From contig JACEFZ010021782.1 in NCBI GenBank assembly GCA_014155875.1, forward strand, positions 256,001-320,000: DNA of 64,000 bases, written 5' to 3'. This document shows, piece after piece, positions 43,895-55,095 of this stretch. The first letter of the stretch is position 1; every line of letters begins with the position of its first letter. Below the pieces are notes generated by a model. It searched no databases. It saw only the letters and a program-made list of their open reading frames with translations, and was not told where the DNA came from. This DNA is from Cepaea nemoralis (lineage: Eukaryota > Mollusca > Gastropoda > Stylommatophora > Helicidae). Both the position numbers and the translations under genes were made by a program.

Positions 43895-44860
43895 TATGAA
43901 TGAGTCGCATCACGACGATTTTGCTAAGAATCATGCAAAGAGTTAGAAAGAAAATACAACCCGAAATAGGAGAAGAACATTGTGGGTTCATATAAGGTAC
44001 AGTAAATGCCGTGTATATGCTGAGAACATTACTTGAACTCTCTATAGAAGTAAACAAAGACCTACATCTTTGCTTTACTGACTACACAAAGGCTTTCGAT
44101 AAAGTAAGACGTGTCCACATGATGAAGATGCTTGTATATCTACAAATTGATGATAAAGACCTTAGACTTGTAAAAACATATATTGGAAACAACAAGCTGC
44201 CATGAAGATTGATAATGAAGTAGGTCAATATCAGCCTATAAAGAGAGGTGTGCGACAGGAATGTGTAATGCCTCCAGATCTTTTTTCCCCATACAGTAAA
44301 ACTATTTTCTGAAATTTAGAAGATGTGAGAGGAATGACCATTGGGAGACGTAACATCAATAACATTAGATATGCGGATGATACAGTATTAATTGCGGACA
44401 ATGAACAGGATCCGCAACGTTTAGTAGGTGCAGTTGTTGCACATAGTGAACAACTAGGGTTAGAATTAAGTTGTAAGAAGACACATATTATGGTTGTCAC
44501 TAGGAAGAAGGAAATACCACAATGTAATATACAAGTAAATGGGAATATTCTTAAACAAGTAAATCTATACAATTATGTCGGAACAGTCATAACATCTGAT
44601 TGGAGATGCCTTGGAGAGATTAGAATAAGAATCGCCATGGCAAAGGTAGCCTTTTGCAAGATGGAAAACATACTGATCAATAAAAAGATGCCATTTGCAA
44701 CGAGAAAAAGAGTATCGAAGTGCTACATAGAACCTGTACTTTCTTATGTATATGAAGCTTGGACATTGAGCAAAACTGAAAAACATCTGATGTCTGTGGA
44801 AATGTGGTTTCTAAGGAAAATGCAAAGAATACTATGGACAGACTAAAAAACCAATAACCA
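43895..44860 (+). mobile_element. LINE-B RT copy, 5' part
   Basis: Non-LTR RT blocks in broken frames: SHHDDFAKNHAKS/ILLRIMQRVRKKIQPEIGE, GFI-GTVNAVYMLRTLLELS, VNKDLHLCFTDYTKAFDKVR (motif A), GVRQECVMPPDLF (motif B), INNIRYADDTVLIAD (YADD), ELSCKKTHIMVVTRK, and MAKVAFCKMENILINKK. RTE/CR1-type in style. Interrupted at about 44860 by LINE-I. Confidence 0.85.
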
Positions 44861-45330
44861 AGTTGAGTTGAGTCAAGAACCGACGTAATTACTCTCAGTC
44901 CTTATCTTCAACAGCCAGCGAAGAGTTCCAATACTAATGGTGCCCGGTGCAGTCTGATTATATGTCCGTCTTGTTTTACCTTTGAGTGACGACTGTCGAC
45001 CTAGATCTTCTGACCACCCCTTGCTGCTGCATTCTCTCTAGATCATGATAGTCTGTTCTTCTGCATTATTCACATGCTCTGTTCTTCTGCATTATTCACA
45101 TGCTCCCAGAGGACCTTCACCACGTCTGCCTTATCATACATCACATCACCCCTTAATGATGCGGCACCAGCCAATCCGTCTGCCTGTTCATCTCTAAGCA
45201 CACCAGTGTCCCGAAGAAAAGATCCAGCAAATGCTCATAACCTCGACCTCTGAATTGGTGCATGCCATTCTGCACAAAGCATGCCAGCTTTCACCTTTGA
45301 CAGCATGCTTTGTGAATCTTTCTGAATCAC
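44861..45330 (-). mobile_element. LINE-I relative inserted in LINE-B, ~12-bp TSD
   Basis: The minus strand carries RNase H-end sequence (DEQADGLAGAASLRGDVMYD, KADVVKVLWEHVNN) and ends with a GACTCAACTCAACTT tail. Its host flanks, CAATAACCAAGT before and CAATGACCAAGT after (about 45340-45351), are a near-perfect target duplication. Confidence 0.75.
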
Positions 45331-45660
45331 AACATACAAATACAATGACCAAGTCTTACAAGAAACAAATGTAAACTGTTAACTTATTAGAAAAATTAGA
45401 CGAAGACAGTCACAATTATTTTGGACACGTTATGAGAAGAAATAAATTGGAGAACTCGGTGACAACTGGCAAGATTGAGGAAGAAAGAACAGGGGAAAGG
45501 CAGAGAAGTAAATACCTTGATGGCTTGGCCACATAGTATGGTCGAGGCAATTTAGAGCTCATAGAGAGAACTGGAAACACCAGTGAACCAAGATATGAAG
45601 AAAACATACCAGCTCTGGATAGATTAGATGCTGAGAACAATTTGAGAATAGTATTGTTGT
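45331..45660 (+). mobile_element. LINE-B copy, 3' part
   Basis: Continues the 43895 copy after the insertion: AATGACCAAGTCTTACAAGA, KLIRKIRRRQSQLFWTR-type codons, and GACAACTGGCAAGATTGAGG. Ends where a second LINE-I relative begins. Confidence 0.8.
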
Positions 45661-46500
45661 TGAATTGAGTTGAGCTAAGAACTGACATAACTGCACTCAG
45701 AACATTCACATACGCTCCCCATCCCCTCGTTCAACGGCCAGCGAAGAGTCACACCACTAATCGTTCCCACCACTATCTGATTGAAAGGTCTCCTGGTATT
45801 CCCTCTGTTTTGAGATTCTACCAGAACCCCTGCTAATACCCCGCAATCTCATCCCTTCCAGATACGGGTTCTCAATCTATTCCGCCATTTTCTCCACCTG
45901 GTCCCACAAGCGCACGACCCCTTGACCATAGGTAATCTACCAGCGAGAGGTGCATTCCCTGCCAGCCTATCAGCCTGTTCATTCCCCCGTACTCCCGCAT
46001 GGCCAGGGCACAAAATCCATACAGTTCTCACAATATATGACCTATGAAGCGAGGTGAGCCATTCCACACGAAACATTCCTTTCTCCACCTTACTAAGCTT
46101 ACTCATTGAGTCCGTAATGTGTATTGCAGTGGTCTCATCTAACCAACGGAATGCCGCTGTGACTGCTTCCATCTCCATTATCATTCTGGCGGTCGTAGCC
46201 TCATATGACAGACTCTCCTTTTATATGCCAGACTCTCCTTTTTCAAGACTCGTCCATTAGCCTTCGCAATGAAACCCCAACCACTCCGTCTGTTTCTCAC
46301 CACTGACCCATCAGTATAGATCACTATGTCACCTTGATGTGTATTACTCTGGATCAGTTGTTGCACCTCAAACTCAGTGCAGCCCGCTGCCCATTCTCTG
46401 CACTCACGACCCAGTGTTACTATTACATTGTGCCAGTCCGTCCTGTCTGCCGGTACTTCAACCCACTCTTTTTCACGATTGGTGGTCTCCACATCACAGC
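45661..46500 (-). mobile_element. LINE-I relative, RNase H part
   Basis: The minus strand encodes VIYTDGSVVRNRRSGWGFIA, MIMEMEAVTAAFRWLD, AIHITDSMSKLSKVEKG and ILCPGHAGVRGNEQADRLAG, all four RNase H catalytic positions. It ends in TTAGCTCAACTCAATTC, the same terminus as 44861. It stops 110 bp before rabphilin exon 2. Confidence 0.85.
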
Positions 46501-46609
46501 TGACTTATAGACCTGCCTCGTCTTAGTCTATGACCCTTGATGGTCACTTGTGGCAGTAAGTAAATCCAGCCCTGATTTCGTTCTGTATACAATGATCATT
46601 TGTCCACAG

Positions 46610-46753
46610 ACTGGGCACTGGTTGGTCAGTTCACACAAACCGGATGGGGAACTTCACCAGGCCTGACCAGCTGTCCATGGAGGAGCAAGAGCAGATCCTC
46701 AACGTTATCAACAGGGCAGAATACCTGGAAGGGGTCGAGCAGGAGCGGATCGG
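46610..46753 (+). CDS. RPH3A: Rabphilin-3A orthologue, coding exon 2
   Basis: Acceptor TTTGTCCACAG (ends 46609) and donor GTAAGG (46754). The exon opens with the third base of a Lys codon and then encodes LGTGWSVHTNRMGNFTRPDQ, LSMEEQEQILNVINRAEYLE and GVEQERIG. TGWSV is a rabphilin hallmark. The rest is the amphipathic N-terminal helix of the Rab-binding domain, which contacts Rab3/Rab27 together with the region after the zinc finger. It ends two bases into a Gly codon, completed by the first base of exon 3. Confidence 0.94.
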
Positions 46754-46825
46754 GTAAGGGGAACCTTCACAGGTTGTTCTTGGTGTTCGTTGGATAGCAG
46801 TTATCCCAAGGTGGCTTCTCCGTTC

Positions 46826-46920
46826 AATCAATCAATCAGCAATCAATCAACAGTCAAATAATCAACAATCAGTCAGCAATCAATCAATTATCAATCATTC
46901 AATCAATCCATCAATCATAT
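46826..46920. repeat. Degenerate (CAAT)n
   Basis: CAATCAATCAATCAGCAATC-type repeats 70 bp after the exon 2 donor. Two SINEs and several LINEs here end near similar tetramers, so it may be an old retroposon tail. Confidence 0.9.
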
Positions 46921-46994
46921 ATTCCTGCTGTAGAAAAAAGTGTGTCTACAGGAGTGAAGGTCAGAGTGGCCACATGGATAAGAGGGTTCATTCT

Positions 46995-47235
46995 TAAACA
47001 TCCGGTGTGCTGATGCCGAGGTAGCGGGTTCAACCCCTCTACCAGTCAGTTGGACTAAAATGTTGACTTCTCGTCCTTTACTTGGGGACATAAATTACAA
47101 TTGCCTCTGATATCGGAGTGGGTTCTCCAGATGGCGATGGGCACTGGTAATAGGAAAAATTAGCCCACACGCAAAACATCAGTTCTAGAAGTAGTAGCAC
47201 GTGTATGGACTATGCTTGAGTTCAAAGCGAGCGAC
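46995..47235 (+). mobile_element. SINE family 3 copy, followed by (CA)n
   Basis: CCGGTGTGCTGATGCCGAGG, CGGGTTCAACCCCTCTACCA, GGGGACATAAATTACAATTG, CAGATGGCGATGGGCACTGG and GAGTTCAAAGCGAGCGACGG. A CA tract follows at 47256-47295. Confidence 0.87.
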
Positions 47236-47251
47236 GGCAGGCAGGCGCGCT

Positions 47252-47290
<39 letters not shown>

Positions 47291-47514
47291 ACACAATCTA
47301 CAGCAGTAGTGAATGATATATTAATTATTTGTTCATTGATTGAATGCAGAGACCACCTTCATTGCAGAGTAAAGCTATCCAGTCGTTATCTATCTACTTC
47401 TGCAGAGCATACTAGGTGTATTTAAGCTCAGTGCTCGAACTCTGTATCAGTGGTGAGGATGCCAGTGAGCTTACCAGAATCTAATATAAAACATGGCATG
47501 TTCTTTGCTGGACG

Positions 47515-47625
47515 TTGCGATTAACCCCACGGTGATTTTACGGTATCAGAAATGATTGGCAGCACAAGAGATAGAAGGTTGTGGACAGACATGATCACCA
47601 ACGCCACACGGCAGGGACTATAAGA
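47515..47625 (+). mobile_element. LINE 3' fragment
   Basis: It encodes IGSTRDRRLWTDMITNATRQ G, a typical last stretch of a LINE ORF2. Very short. Confidence 0.5.
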
Positions 47626-47813
47626 AGAAGGGGTGTCATTAAGAGGAGAAAAATGGAGTTGGCAAACTGGCGTATATCTGGGGAAGTGTGTTTTATGGTC
47701 AATATTATTCATAATACCAAAGTATGGTTGATATCTAATCCTCTCTGTAAGATCGTGAGTTGTAAATCGAAAGCCTGATGCATGGACGCCAAGTTGTCTG
47801 AGCCGTTTGTTTA

Positions 47814-48338
47814 TACGCGAGGGTTTTAAGTGAACACCTTAAAAGTGTGGTAAAAATTACAATAACCATGCCATTGTCTTGTAACCTGTCAGTATTGTGT
47901 TATGCGTGTCAAGAGTGTTCAGCACGTGACATCATGGTGCAGATGAACAGGGTGACGTCAAAATGACAATTTAAAGATGCCGGCCTCACTTTTGACGTGC
48001 CACAAAGAGGAGCAGATTTCGGTTATCCATGTTTAGATCAGTGAAGGGGTGAAACCTATACAAATTCATCGGTGAATGAAGGTCCAGTATGGCGATGCAT
48101 GCCTGTCAGTCCAGCATGTGTATGAGTGGAGTAGGAAGTTTCAAAATGGCGTGACTTCTATGAAGTTGTACACCAGGCGGAGTATGTCTGGTTACACACA
48201 CGTCCAAGAGAATTCTTTTCTACAGGAATCTAAGCACTTTATCGGCGATGTAGGACTTGCATTGAACGCAGTGGTGACTACTTCTAAGCATGATACATTT
48301 GTTCGTTACTTTTTCAGAATACTCTCTCTCTCTCACTC

Positions 48339-48414
<76 letters not shown>

Positions 48415-48465
48415 TCACTCACACACACACACACACTTAAGGTTGTCATTTGAAGTCTCCTCGTA
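47814..48465 (+). mobile_element. Mariner-derived deletion element with internal (CT)n
   Basis: Ends TACGCGAGGGTTTTAAGTGA and a right end of the form TTAAGG-TGAAGTCTCCTCGTA form inverted repeats. The interior encodes a mariner-like N-terminus (MKVQYGDACLSVQHVYEWSR, KFQNGVTSMKL) and then jumps to the far end. A CT tract of about 90 bp lies just inside the right end (48325-48408). Same family as 50182-50740 and 61453-62151. Confidence 0.85.
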
Positions 48466-48484
48466 CATGATTGTATATAAAGGG

Positions 48485-48575
48485 AACCGCATATGATAGT
48501 GGCTAGACGCTTGCCAGTTGGTCCGGTGGTCTTGGGTTCGAATCTGCATCGAGACCATTTTTTGTTTGTTAATTG
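48485..48575 (+). mobile_element. tRNA-derived SINE head
   Basis: GATAGTGGCTAGACGCTTGC (A-box region) and CTTGGGTTCGAATCTGCATC (B box). A T-rich stretch follows. It lacks features of a complete tRNA gene. Confidence 0.6.
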
Positions 48576-48595
48576 ACCTGGAGGAAAGGGTACAG

Positions 48596-49725
48596 TAAAT
48601 GCTGTGTATATGCCGCGAACAGTTATTGAACGTGCTATAGAAGTAAATAAGGATATACATCTTTGCTTTATTGACTACACAAAGTCTTTTGATAGAGTTA
48701 GACATGTCAACGTGGTGGATATGCTTGTAGATCTACAAATTGATGGGAAAGACATTAGACTTATAAAAAACATATATTGGAAATAAGAAGCTACCATAAG
48801 GATTGATAATGAAGTGGGACAATATCAGCCTATTAAGAGGTGTTAGGCAGGGATGTGTAATGTCTCCAGATCGTTTTTCCTTATACAGTGAACATATTTT
48901 CAGAAATGTAGAAGACACAAATGGAATCAGCATTGGAGAAAGAAACATCAATAACATTAGATATGCAGATGATACAGTATTGATTGCAACAATTAGTAGA
49001 TGCGGTTGTTGTACACAGTGAGCAACTGGGGTTAGAATTGTAAAAAGACACGGGTTATGGTGGTCACTAGGAACAACGAAGTACCACAATGTAATATACA
49101 AGTAAATGGGAATATTCTTCAACAAGTGAATGGTACAATTATCTCGGAACAGTCATAACATCTGATGGGAGATGCCTTGAAGAGATTAGAACAAGAATCG
49201 CCATGGCGAAAGTAGCCTTTAGCAAGATGAAAAACATTCTGACCAATAAGAAGATATCAATTGAAACGAGAAAAAGAGTGTTGAGGGGATACATAGAGCC
49301 TGTTCTTTTGTATAGATGTGAAACTTGGACAATGAGCAGCCAAGCTGAAAAACATATGATGGCTGCAGACATGTGGTTTCTGAGCAAAATGCAAAGAATA
49401 CCATGGACAGACAGAAAAACCAATGACCAAGTACTACAGGCGACAAATGAAAATCGTAAATTGATTAGAGAAATTAGACGTAGACTGTCAAAATTTTTTG
49501 GACATATTATGAGAAGAAATGGATTGGAGAACTTGGCGACAACTGGCAAGATCGAAGGGAACAGACCAAGGGAAGACCGAGAATTAAATACCTGGATGGC
49601 ATGGCTACATGGCATGGACGAGACAGGAACACTAGCTGATCCACGACTCTGGTGATCGAGTGAAATGGCGAGTCATGACCGCCCACGCTTTCCGGCATGA
49701 CACATGATTGATTGATTGAATTGAC
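48596..49725 (+). mobile_element. LINE-B, most complete 3' half
   Basis: It encodes TVNAVYMPRTVIERAIEVNK, DIHLCFIDYTKSFDRVRHVN (motif A), GVRQGCVMSPDRFSLYSEHI (motif B), INNIRYADDTVLIA (YADD), then MAKVAFSKMKNILTNKK, EPVLLYRCETWTMSSQAEKH, KLIREIRRRLSKFFGHIMRR and TTGKIEGNRPRED. It ends with GACACATGATTGATTGATTG. Frameshifts at about 48785 and 49010 make it inactive. It starts at the same RT point as the 43990 copy. Confidence 0.88.
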
Positions 49726-49729
49726 CTGG

Positions 49730-49855
49730 GCTCCCAGATCGACCCAGCCTAAAGTGGGTACCAATAAATGTGGGAAGTAAAGGCGGGCCGGTGTGATACT
49801 AACCACATCACCCACCGAGTGCCTGTTGGCCTATAAATATATGGGTCTAGCAATA
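49730..49855 (+). mobile_element. SINE body, shared with 52740-52862
   Basis: CTGGGCTCCCAGATCGACCC, GCCTAAAGTGGGTACCAATA, AAGTAAAGGCGGGCCGGTGT, GATACTAACCACATCACCCA. The copy at 52740 has the same order with about a quarter of positions changed. No tRNA head identified. Confidence 0.5.
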
Positions 49856-49974
49856 TTTGCCCAGTGTATCTTCCAAAGACATTTTCTGGTAATAGTTTTA
49901 GATTGGGTCGACCCAGGAGTCCTGGTCATTTAAAAAAAAAATCCACCTCGATGCGAATTCTAGATGTGGATGCA

Positions 49975-50170
49975 GTATGTTCCAGCTTCAGTCCCCATCT
50001 GATTCCAGAGAGCCTTTACAACATCATCTGTATGATAAAGTAATTCTCTGCCCAGGGGAGCAGCTGCTTTCCGCTCAAAGGGCAGCAGCGCCAGCTAATC
50101 TATTAGTCCGCCCATTGCCCCGCACACCTGCACGGTCTGGCAGAAAATCCATCAGGCCATTACGTAACTC
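49975..50170 (-). mobile_element. LINE-I RNase H remnant
   Basis: The minus strand reads DFLPDRAGVRGNGRTNRLAG, then a decayed match to the post-RNase H stretch of the 44861 and 35840 copies. Confidence 0.6.
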
Positions 50171-50181
50171 CTAGCATCTGA

Positions 50182-50740
50182 TACGAGGGGGTGTTCAAAC
50201 GAAAACCTTAAATACTTTTTTTTGTTTTGTTTTTGCTTTGGTGTGAATATATTCTGAAAGAGTCAAGAACAAATGTATCATTTTATCGATGTCATCACCA
50301 CGGCGTTCAATGCAAGTCCTCTATAAAGTGCTTGGGTTCCTGTAGAAATAAAATTCTCATTCGTCACGGTGTGCCAGACCCGGTCGTGAACAGTCTGTCA
50401 CAGAATTCATGTCGTTGTGAACCTTCCTACTCCACTCATACACTTGCTGGACTGATAGGCATACATCACAATACTGAACCGATTAATTCCTATAGATTTC
50501 ACCCATTCGCTGATAAAATAAAACGGATAACAGAACTCTGCTCCTCTTTGGTGAATGTCAAAAGTGGGACGGCCATCTTTAAAATGATCATAAAACGTCA
50601 CCGTGTTCGTCTGCACCGTGATGTCACGTGCCAAAAACTCGTAACAATCTTAGCCACAATATTGACAGGTTACAAGACAATGGCATGGTTATTGTAATTT
50701 CTATCACAATTGTAAGGTATTCACACGAGGCACCCTTGTA
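50182..50740 (-). mobile_element. Mariner-derived deletion element
   Basis: Ends TACGAGGGGGTGTTCAAACG and CACGAGGCACCCTTGTA form imperfect inverted repeats. The interior carries ATATTCTGAAAGAGTCAAGA and minus-strand codons for the same mariner-like N-terminal region as the other two copies. A T-rich stretch (50214-50236) sits where the others have long microsatellites. It ends 36 bp before rabphilin exon 3. Confidence 0.82.
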
Positions 50741-50775
50741 TATGTATCACACACTTGATGTTCTCGTGATTGCAG

Positions 50776-50905
50776 GAGGCTTGTGGACAAGCTAGACAAC
50801 ATGAAAAAAAACGCTGTTGGCAACGGTAGCTCGCAGTGCATCCTCTGTGGCGATGAGTTCAAGCTGCTGGGAGCTTCGCCGTCTTACTGTGATGATTGTG
50901 CTAAG
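50776..50905 (+). CDS. RPH3A: Rabphilin-3A orthologue, coding exon 3 (first half of FYVE-type finger)
   Basis: Acceptor GTGATTGCAG (ends 50775) and donor GTGTGC (50906). After completing a Gly codon it encodes RLVDKLDNMKKNAVGNGSSQ, CILCGDEFKLLGASPSYCDD and CAK. It supplies the end of the Rab-binding helix (RLVD-LDNM) and the first two zinc-binding pairs, C-I-L-C and C-D-D-C. Phase is 2 in and 0 out. Divergence from fly and mammal is confined to the loop between the cysteine pairs. Confidence 0.95.
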
Positions 50906-50924
50906 GTGTGCGGTGCTTTTATTA

Positions 50925-51300
50925 TTTTCGCTGTAATTGTTACTTTGGTTGTTATGGTTATTATTATTAGCTGTTATTGCTTCTTTTGCTTTGTTTACTG
51001 TTAATGTTGTTGTCACTACTGTTGTTCTTGTTCCTGTTGCTGTTGTTATTGTTAATGATGTTGTTGCTGTTGTTATTCTTGTCCTGTTGCTTTTGTTACT
51101 GTTATGCTGTTGTTGCTATTGTTGTTCTTGTTCCTGTTGCTGTTGTTACTGTTAATGTTGTTGTAGCTATATTTGTTCTTGTTCATGTTGCTGTTGTTAC
51201 TGTTAATGCTGTTGTTGCTATTGTTCCTGTTGCTGTTGCTGCTTGTATTACTGTTATTGCTACTGTTTTTCTTGTTCTTGTCGCGTTTGTTACTGCTAAT
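50925..51300. repeat. TTG/TGC-rich degenerate repeat
   Basis: GTTGCTGTTGTTACTGTTAA-type sequence, with a ~57-bp higher unit (GTTGTTCTTGTTCCTGTTGC) repeated about four times. It starts about 20 bp after the exon 3 donor. The Val/Leu frames over it are not genes. Confidence 0.9.
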
Positions 51301-51774
51301 GAAGAAACAATATTAAGGAAACGCGAGGGGGAAAACAGAAAATGAGAGAACAGTGGGGTGAGTAGGAACCGAAGAATACAAAGAGTAAACACGGGAGACC
51401 AAAATGAAATACATCGACGTCGGAAATTATTCCAAACGTGTAACGTCACGTCCAGTCAACTGTCACTGTGTATGGTAATTTCCATCAATTAACTCTGTCC
51501 CTGTGTAAGATGTAACGCCCCTCTGCTTGACTTGGCTGCTTTCCTTGTCTGGTTTCGCTGACTACAATTTAGGCACGCCTTGCGCAATTCCTCTTATTGA
51601 TTATTCCCTTTGTATAATGGAAACATACATCATTTCCATTCGTCTAACTCTATACTAACAGCGCCTCACGTTCCGTTCTGTGTTCTATTGTTTACAAATC
51701 GATCGGTTTACATTATAGTCTACCGAAATGTATCGGCTCAGGGCGTTTATGCTTATGGAAATCATGCTCAGGTG
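51301..51774. other. Unassigned intronic sequence
   Basis: Nothing recognised. Confidence 0.4.
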
Positions 51775-52240
51775 ATAGACAGACAGGCAGATTGACAGAC
51801 AGGTAGGCAGGCAGACAGACAGACAGACTCGCACGCAGGCAGGCAGATAGATACCAGACAGACAGGCATACAGAGAGGCAGGCAGACACCAACTAGACGA
51901 AAAGACAAGACGCCATACAGATAGACACCAGACAGGCAGACAAACTTCAGATAGACAGGCTTACAGACAGACACCAGACAGGCATAAACCAACCAGACAG
52001 ATAGAAACCAACCAGATAGAAACCAGACAGACAGAAACCAGACACTAGGCAGACAGAAACCAACCAAACATACAGACAGAAACCAACCAGACAGACAGAC
52101 AGAAACCAGATATAAACCAAACAGACAGACAGAAACCAAACAGACAGACATCAGGCAGACAGACAGGCATACATCAGAAACCAGACAGACAGGCATACAT
52201 ACAGAAACCAGACAGGCAGGCAGACAGACAGAAGTACCAC
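51775..52240. repeat. (CAGA)n with CAGACAGAAACCAAC higher units
   Basis: GACA/CAGA tetramers mixed with AACC insertions give a 12- to 24-bp secondary unit in the right two-thirds. Confidence 0.93.
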
Positions 52241-52324
52241 TTACCTTATAACTAGCTATCTGCATCAGCACTTCTGTCTACCGATCCGGTGGTCACATGT
52301 TCCAGACGGGGATAAGGAAACGCG

Positions 52325-52390
52325 TGGTTGAGAAGTTACGGTGCCCGCCTCAGGCACAGAATGTACCAGGTTCTATCCAGGCATAGAACC
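52325..52390 (+). mobile_element. tRNA-derived SINE head
   Basis: GTGGTTGAGAAGTTACGGTG (A-box region), GCCCGCCTCAGGCACAG and ACCAGGTTCTATCCAGGCAT (B-box-like). Confidence 0.5.
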
Positions 52391-52739
52391 ACTGGTATCT
52401 AATGATATCACACGTGGCCCCTGATATCCTGGGTAGTGAGATCGCATATCCACCATTCTCGGGTAAGGGCGAAAAAGGACACACGCAAATTGGGCACGTT
52501 AAAAATGCCACAGCAGCTGGAAATCAAAAAGAGTAGGCCACACGTTCGTTGTCCTGACTACAATGTTAGGAAAGAAAACCTACTCGCGGGCAGATTAAAT
52601 CCTATTACATTGGATTGGATTGGATCTACATGCAAATGCGTGACCGAAGGCGGAAACACCTACCTTTGAAGTGCATAACTGGGCGTGACGCTCTACCATC
52701 GAAAGAGGAATGAAGGAGAAGAAGGCGGAGGTTTGGTTT

Positions 52740-52862
52740 TCAGTGGCTCGGGCTGTCGGGTCGACTCTGCCTAAACTGGGTGCAAGGAAATTATCCGGAA
52801 AATAAAGGTTGGTGAAGTGATACTGACCACTTCACTATTCGAGTACCGTTCGATCTGTACAA
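52740..52862 (+). mobile_element. SINE body, shared with 49730-49855
   Basis: GGGCTGTCGGGTCGACTCTG, CCTAAACTGGGTGCAAGGAA, AAATAAAGGTTGGTGAAGTG, GATACTGACCACTTCACTAT. Confidence 0.5.
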
Positions 52863-53579
52863 TTACTGGGTTAGCGCCATATACCAAGTACTTCATAAAG
52901 CGGGTGGAAGCGTCCTTGACCAGGTACGGGATGTGGTGGACTGGCTGGGTGGCGAAGTGGCTGGGTGGAAAAGTGGCGTGGGTTGGAGAATCGTATAAAA
53001 GTTGGTGTGGGAAGTATAATCGCAAGAGGGTCTCCATTCTCTCTGTCTTTCTTATTCTCTTTTTTATGTCCATGTATGTGGTCCTCCTATAGCTACTGAG
53101 TATCAGCAAATAAAGGGGAAAGGGGGGGGGGGAGTGGTGTAACCCGCTACAATTAGTTAGTTAATATGTAAACCTAGAGTGGAAAAGCAAGGTCAACTTG
53201 CAAGGGAGTCACGCCAAAAGAGGTCAAGAATGTAATGGTTTTTTTTTTTTTTTTGGGTGGTATTCCAATAACATCTCTATATGTATCTCCTGTCTCCTCT
53301 TATTGATCACAATATGAGAATCTCAGTACAGTGCCCGAACTCCTTAGCACCACACATGCTGTGACAGTGTACCACAAGCACACGTGTGTTATTATTTCTG
53401 AGGGTAGGTTTCCTACTTTTAAAATTAAATCTGGAGAATGGACTGCTCAAATCTATTTCCAACCGCCGATGGATTTTCAACGATCACACGGGTCTTAGTT
53501 TTTCGCCCATATCCAAAAAGGCTAGGCGGGGGGGGGGGGGGGGGGGGGTGGGTGTTATATACCATTCTTTCCTTTTAGT

Positions 53580-53790
53580 TGCACGTCCTTTACAGGACCT
53601 CACAGTTTACCCCAATATGTTTTGGTCTTTGTGATATTCTAGGCATTGTTACTTTTTGTAGTTTGTCTTAGCCTTCTGAACGATCACCGCTCATACCGTT
53701 GTGAAAAACAGCGAAAGGCGGTTTGCTTCAAGCCGTCCCCGGCTGATTTTGAACCCAGTATGTGATGGTCAAACTGTGTTCACTGCTTCT
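53580..53790 (-). mobile_element. SINE family 2 copy, diverged
   Basis: The + strand begins with CACGTCCTTTACAGGACC, then CTTCTGAACGATCACCGCTC, ATACCGTTGTGAAAAAC and CAGCGAAAGGCGGTTTGCTTC, all reverse complements of family blocks. A G homopolymer of about 22 lies nearby at 53527-53549. Confidence 0.75.
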
Positions 53791-53964
53791 AAGCCACGGA
53801 CACCGGCATTTCTGTTCTTATGTTGTAAAAAATGTTAACGCCCTCACCTTGAATTAGACTTACGTTTGTTGGAGTTCAAGGCCGGCCTGGTGCGGCTCAG
53901 CTATTCTGCCATACTACAGCCCTCTTCTGCGTCTCAACTGCCAATGGAGTATGGCCCCTTAACC

Positions 53965-55095
53965 ACGTGACGCCAAGCCCTATGTAGTGTTTCATCAGAT
54001 TCGCTGGGCTGGCCACCTGACTCGCATGCCAGATCACAAGCTCCCTAAACCAGTGGTTCTCAACCTTTTTTGGCCCATGCCCCCCCCCCTTTATCACATG
54101 TTCAGAACGTCATCCCCCACCCCCTTTCGAATTTCCTCCCTATGCATCCCCCGCCCTTACACAGTATACATAAAAATGGAAGCTAAATTTAATAACACAT
54201 ACTAGAACAAGTCTAGACATCTTGTTTCCATCGACGATGACCTGTATTTTTCATGGGGGACTTTTGTGTGGCATTCTGGCGGTGGCATTATGCTCAGTGG
54301 ACCTGTGCGGGCTGTTGGCTTGCCGATACTCCTGTCTACTCCATTGTTCACATTGGGCAGTGAGGAGCATTTTGTGTGATATTCACTGGCACAGGAGCGG
54401 AGCAATATGGGGACGACCCGTTGCCGTGAAGTTGAAACCACTAACTAACATAAAACGTGGTTTTCGGGTCTACTTACGTTATAAAACGAATTTCATTAGG
54501 GCTAGAAGTACAGCACCGTAAAATTTACAGGGAAAAACAATATCAAGTAATTGGTTCTTGTATTAATGCGATCTTGAAATAATCTCCCCCCCCCCCCCCA
54601 CCTCCTGGAAACCCTAAATCCCCCCCCCCCCGAGGGGTGGGGGAGGAATTCCCCACCGGTTGAGAACCACTGCCCTAAACGATTTTGTTTTTAAGGTGAG
54701 CTGCGTTATGGCAAACGCTCCCAAGGCGGCCAGAGGAAACGTTTTAAAGACACTTTGAAGATATCGCTCAAAGCTTTTGGAATGCATCACGACACACAGA
54801 AGACTGTTGCCAAAGACTGAAATTGACAGCCCTGGTCGTGCATAATTAGCAAGGATGTAGTCACTTGATAATAAAACAAGACTGCACGAGATTTAAAAAA
54901 AAAAAAAAAAATGCTGGACAATAAAACCACCGTGGGAGATCTTCCTCCTGGAACGTCAAGCATTCTTTGACCACATTGTCAAAGAACATTTCGAGCCAAA
55001 ATAGGCCTTCCCTGTCATATAAAACTGACGGCTGCAAACTGTCAAGCCTCACTGGATGAGAGAATGGTCTTCATCATTCTTGATGGACAAACACC
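53965..55095 (+). mobile_element. LINE-C 3' end, split by a hAT element
   Basis: IRWAGHLTRMPDHKLPK is encoded before the insertion. After it come ELRYGKRSQGGQRKRFKDTL (54697-54756), KISLKAFGMHHDTQKTVAKD, and a 3' end with ACATTTCGAGCCAAAATAGG and TTCATCATTCTTGATGGACA. It resembles 19680-20115 and 59223-59886 in reverse. Confidence 0.85.
54051..54672 (+). mobile_element. Non-autonomous hAT element with perfect 8-bp TSD
   Basis: Starts CAGTGGTTCTCAACC and ends GGTTGAGAACCACTG, a 15-bp perfect terminal inverted repeat. The flanks are identical: CCCTAAAC at 54043-54050 and 54673-54680. An 8-bp duplication and CAG-TG ends are diagnostic of hAT transposons. It encodes no transposase. Relative to the 32225 copy it holds an extra ~245-bp block (about 54222-54449) of unknown origin. 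Confidence 0.96.

Noticed and set aside
50977..51345. Hydrophobic 122-residue frame resembling a membrane protein
   Set aside because: It is the degenerate GTT/TGC repeat read in a Leu/Val frame and sits directly after a splice donor.
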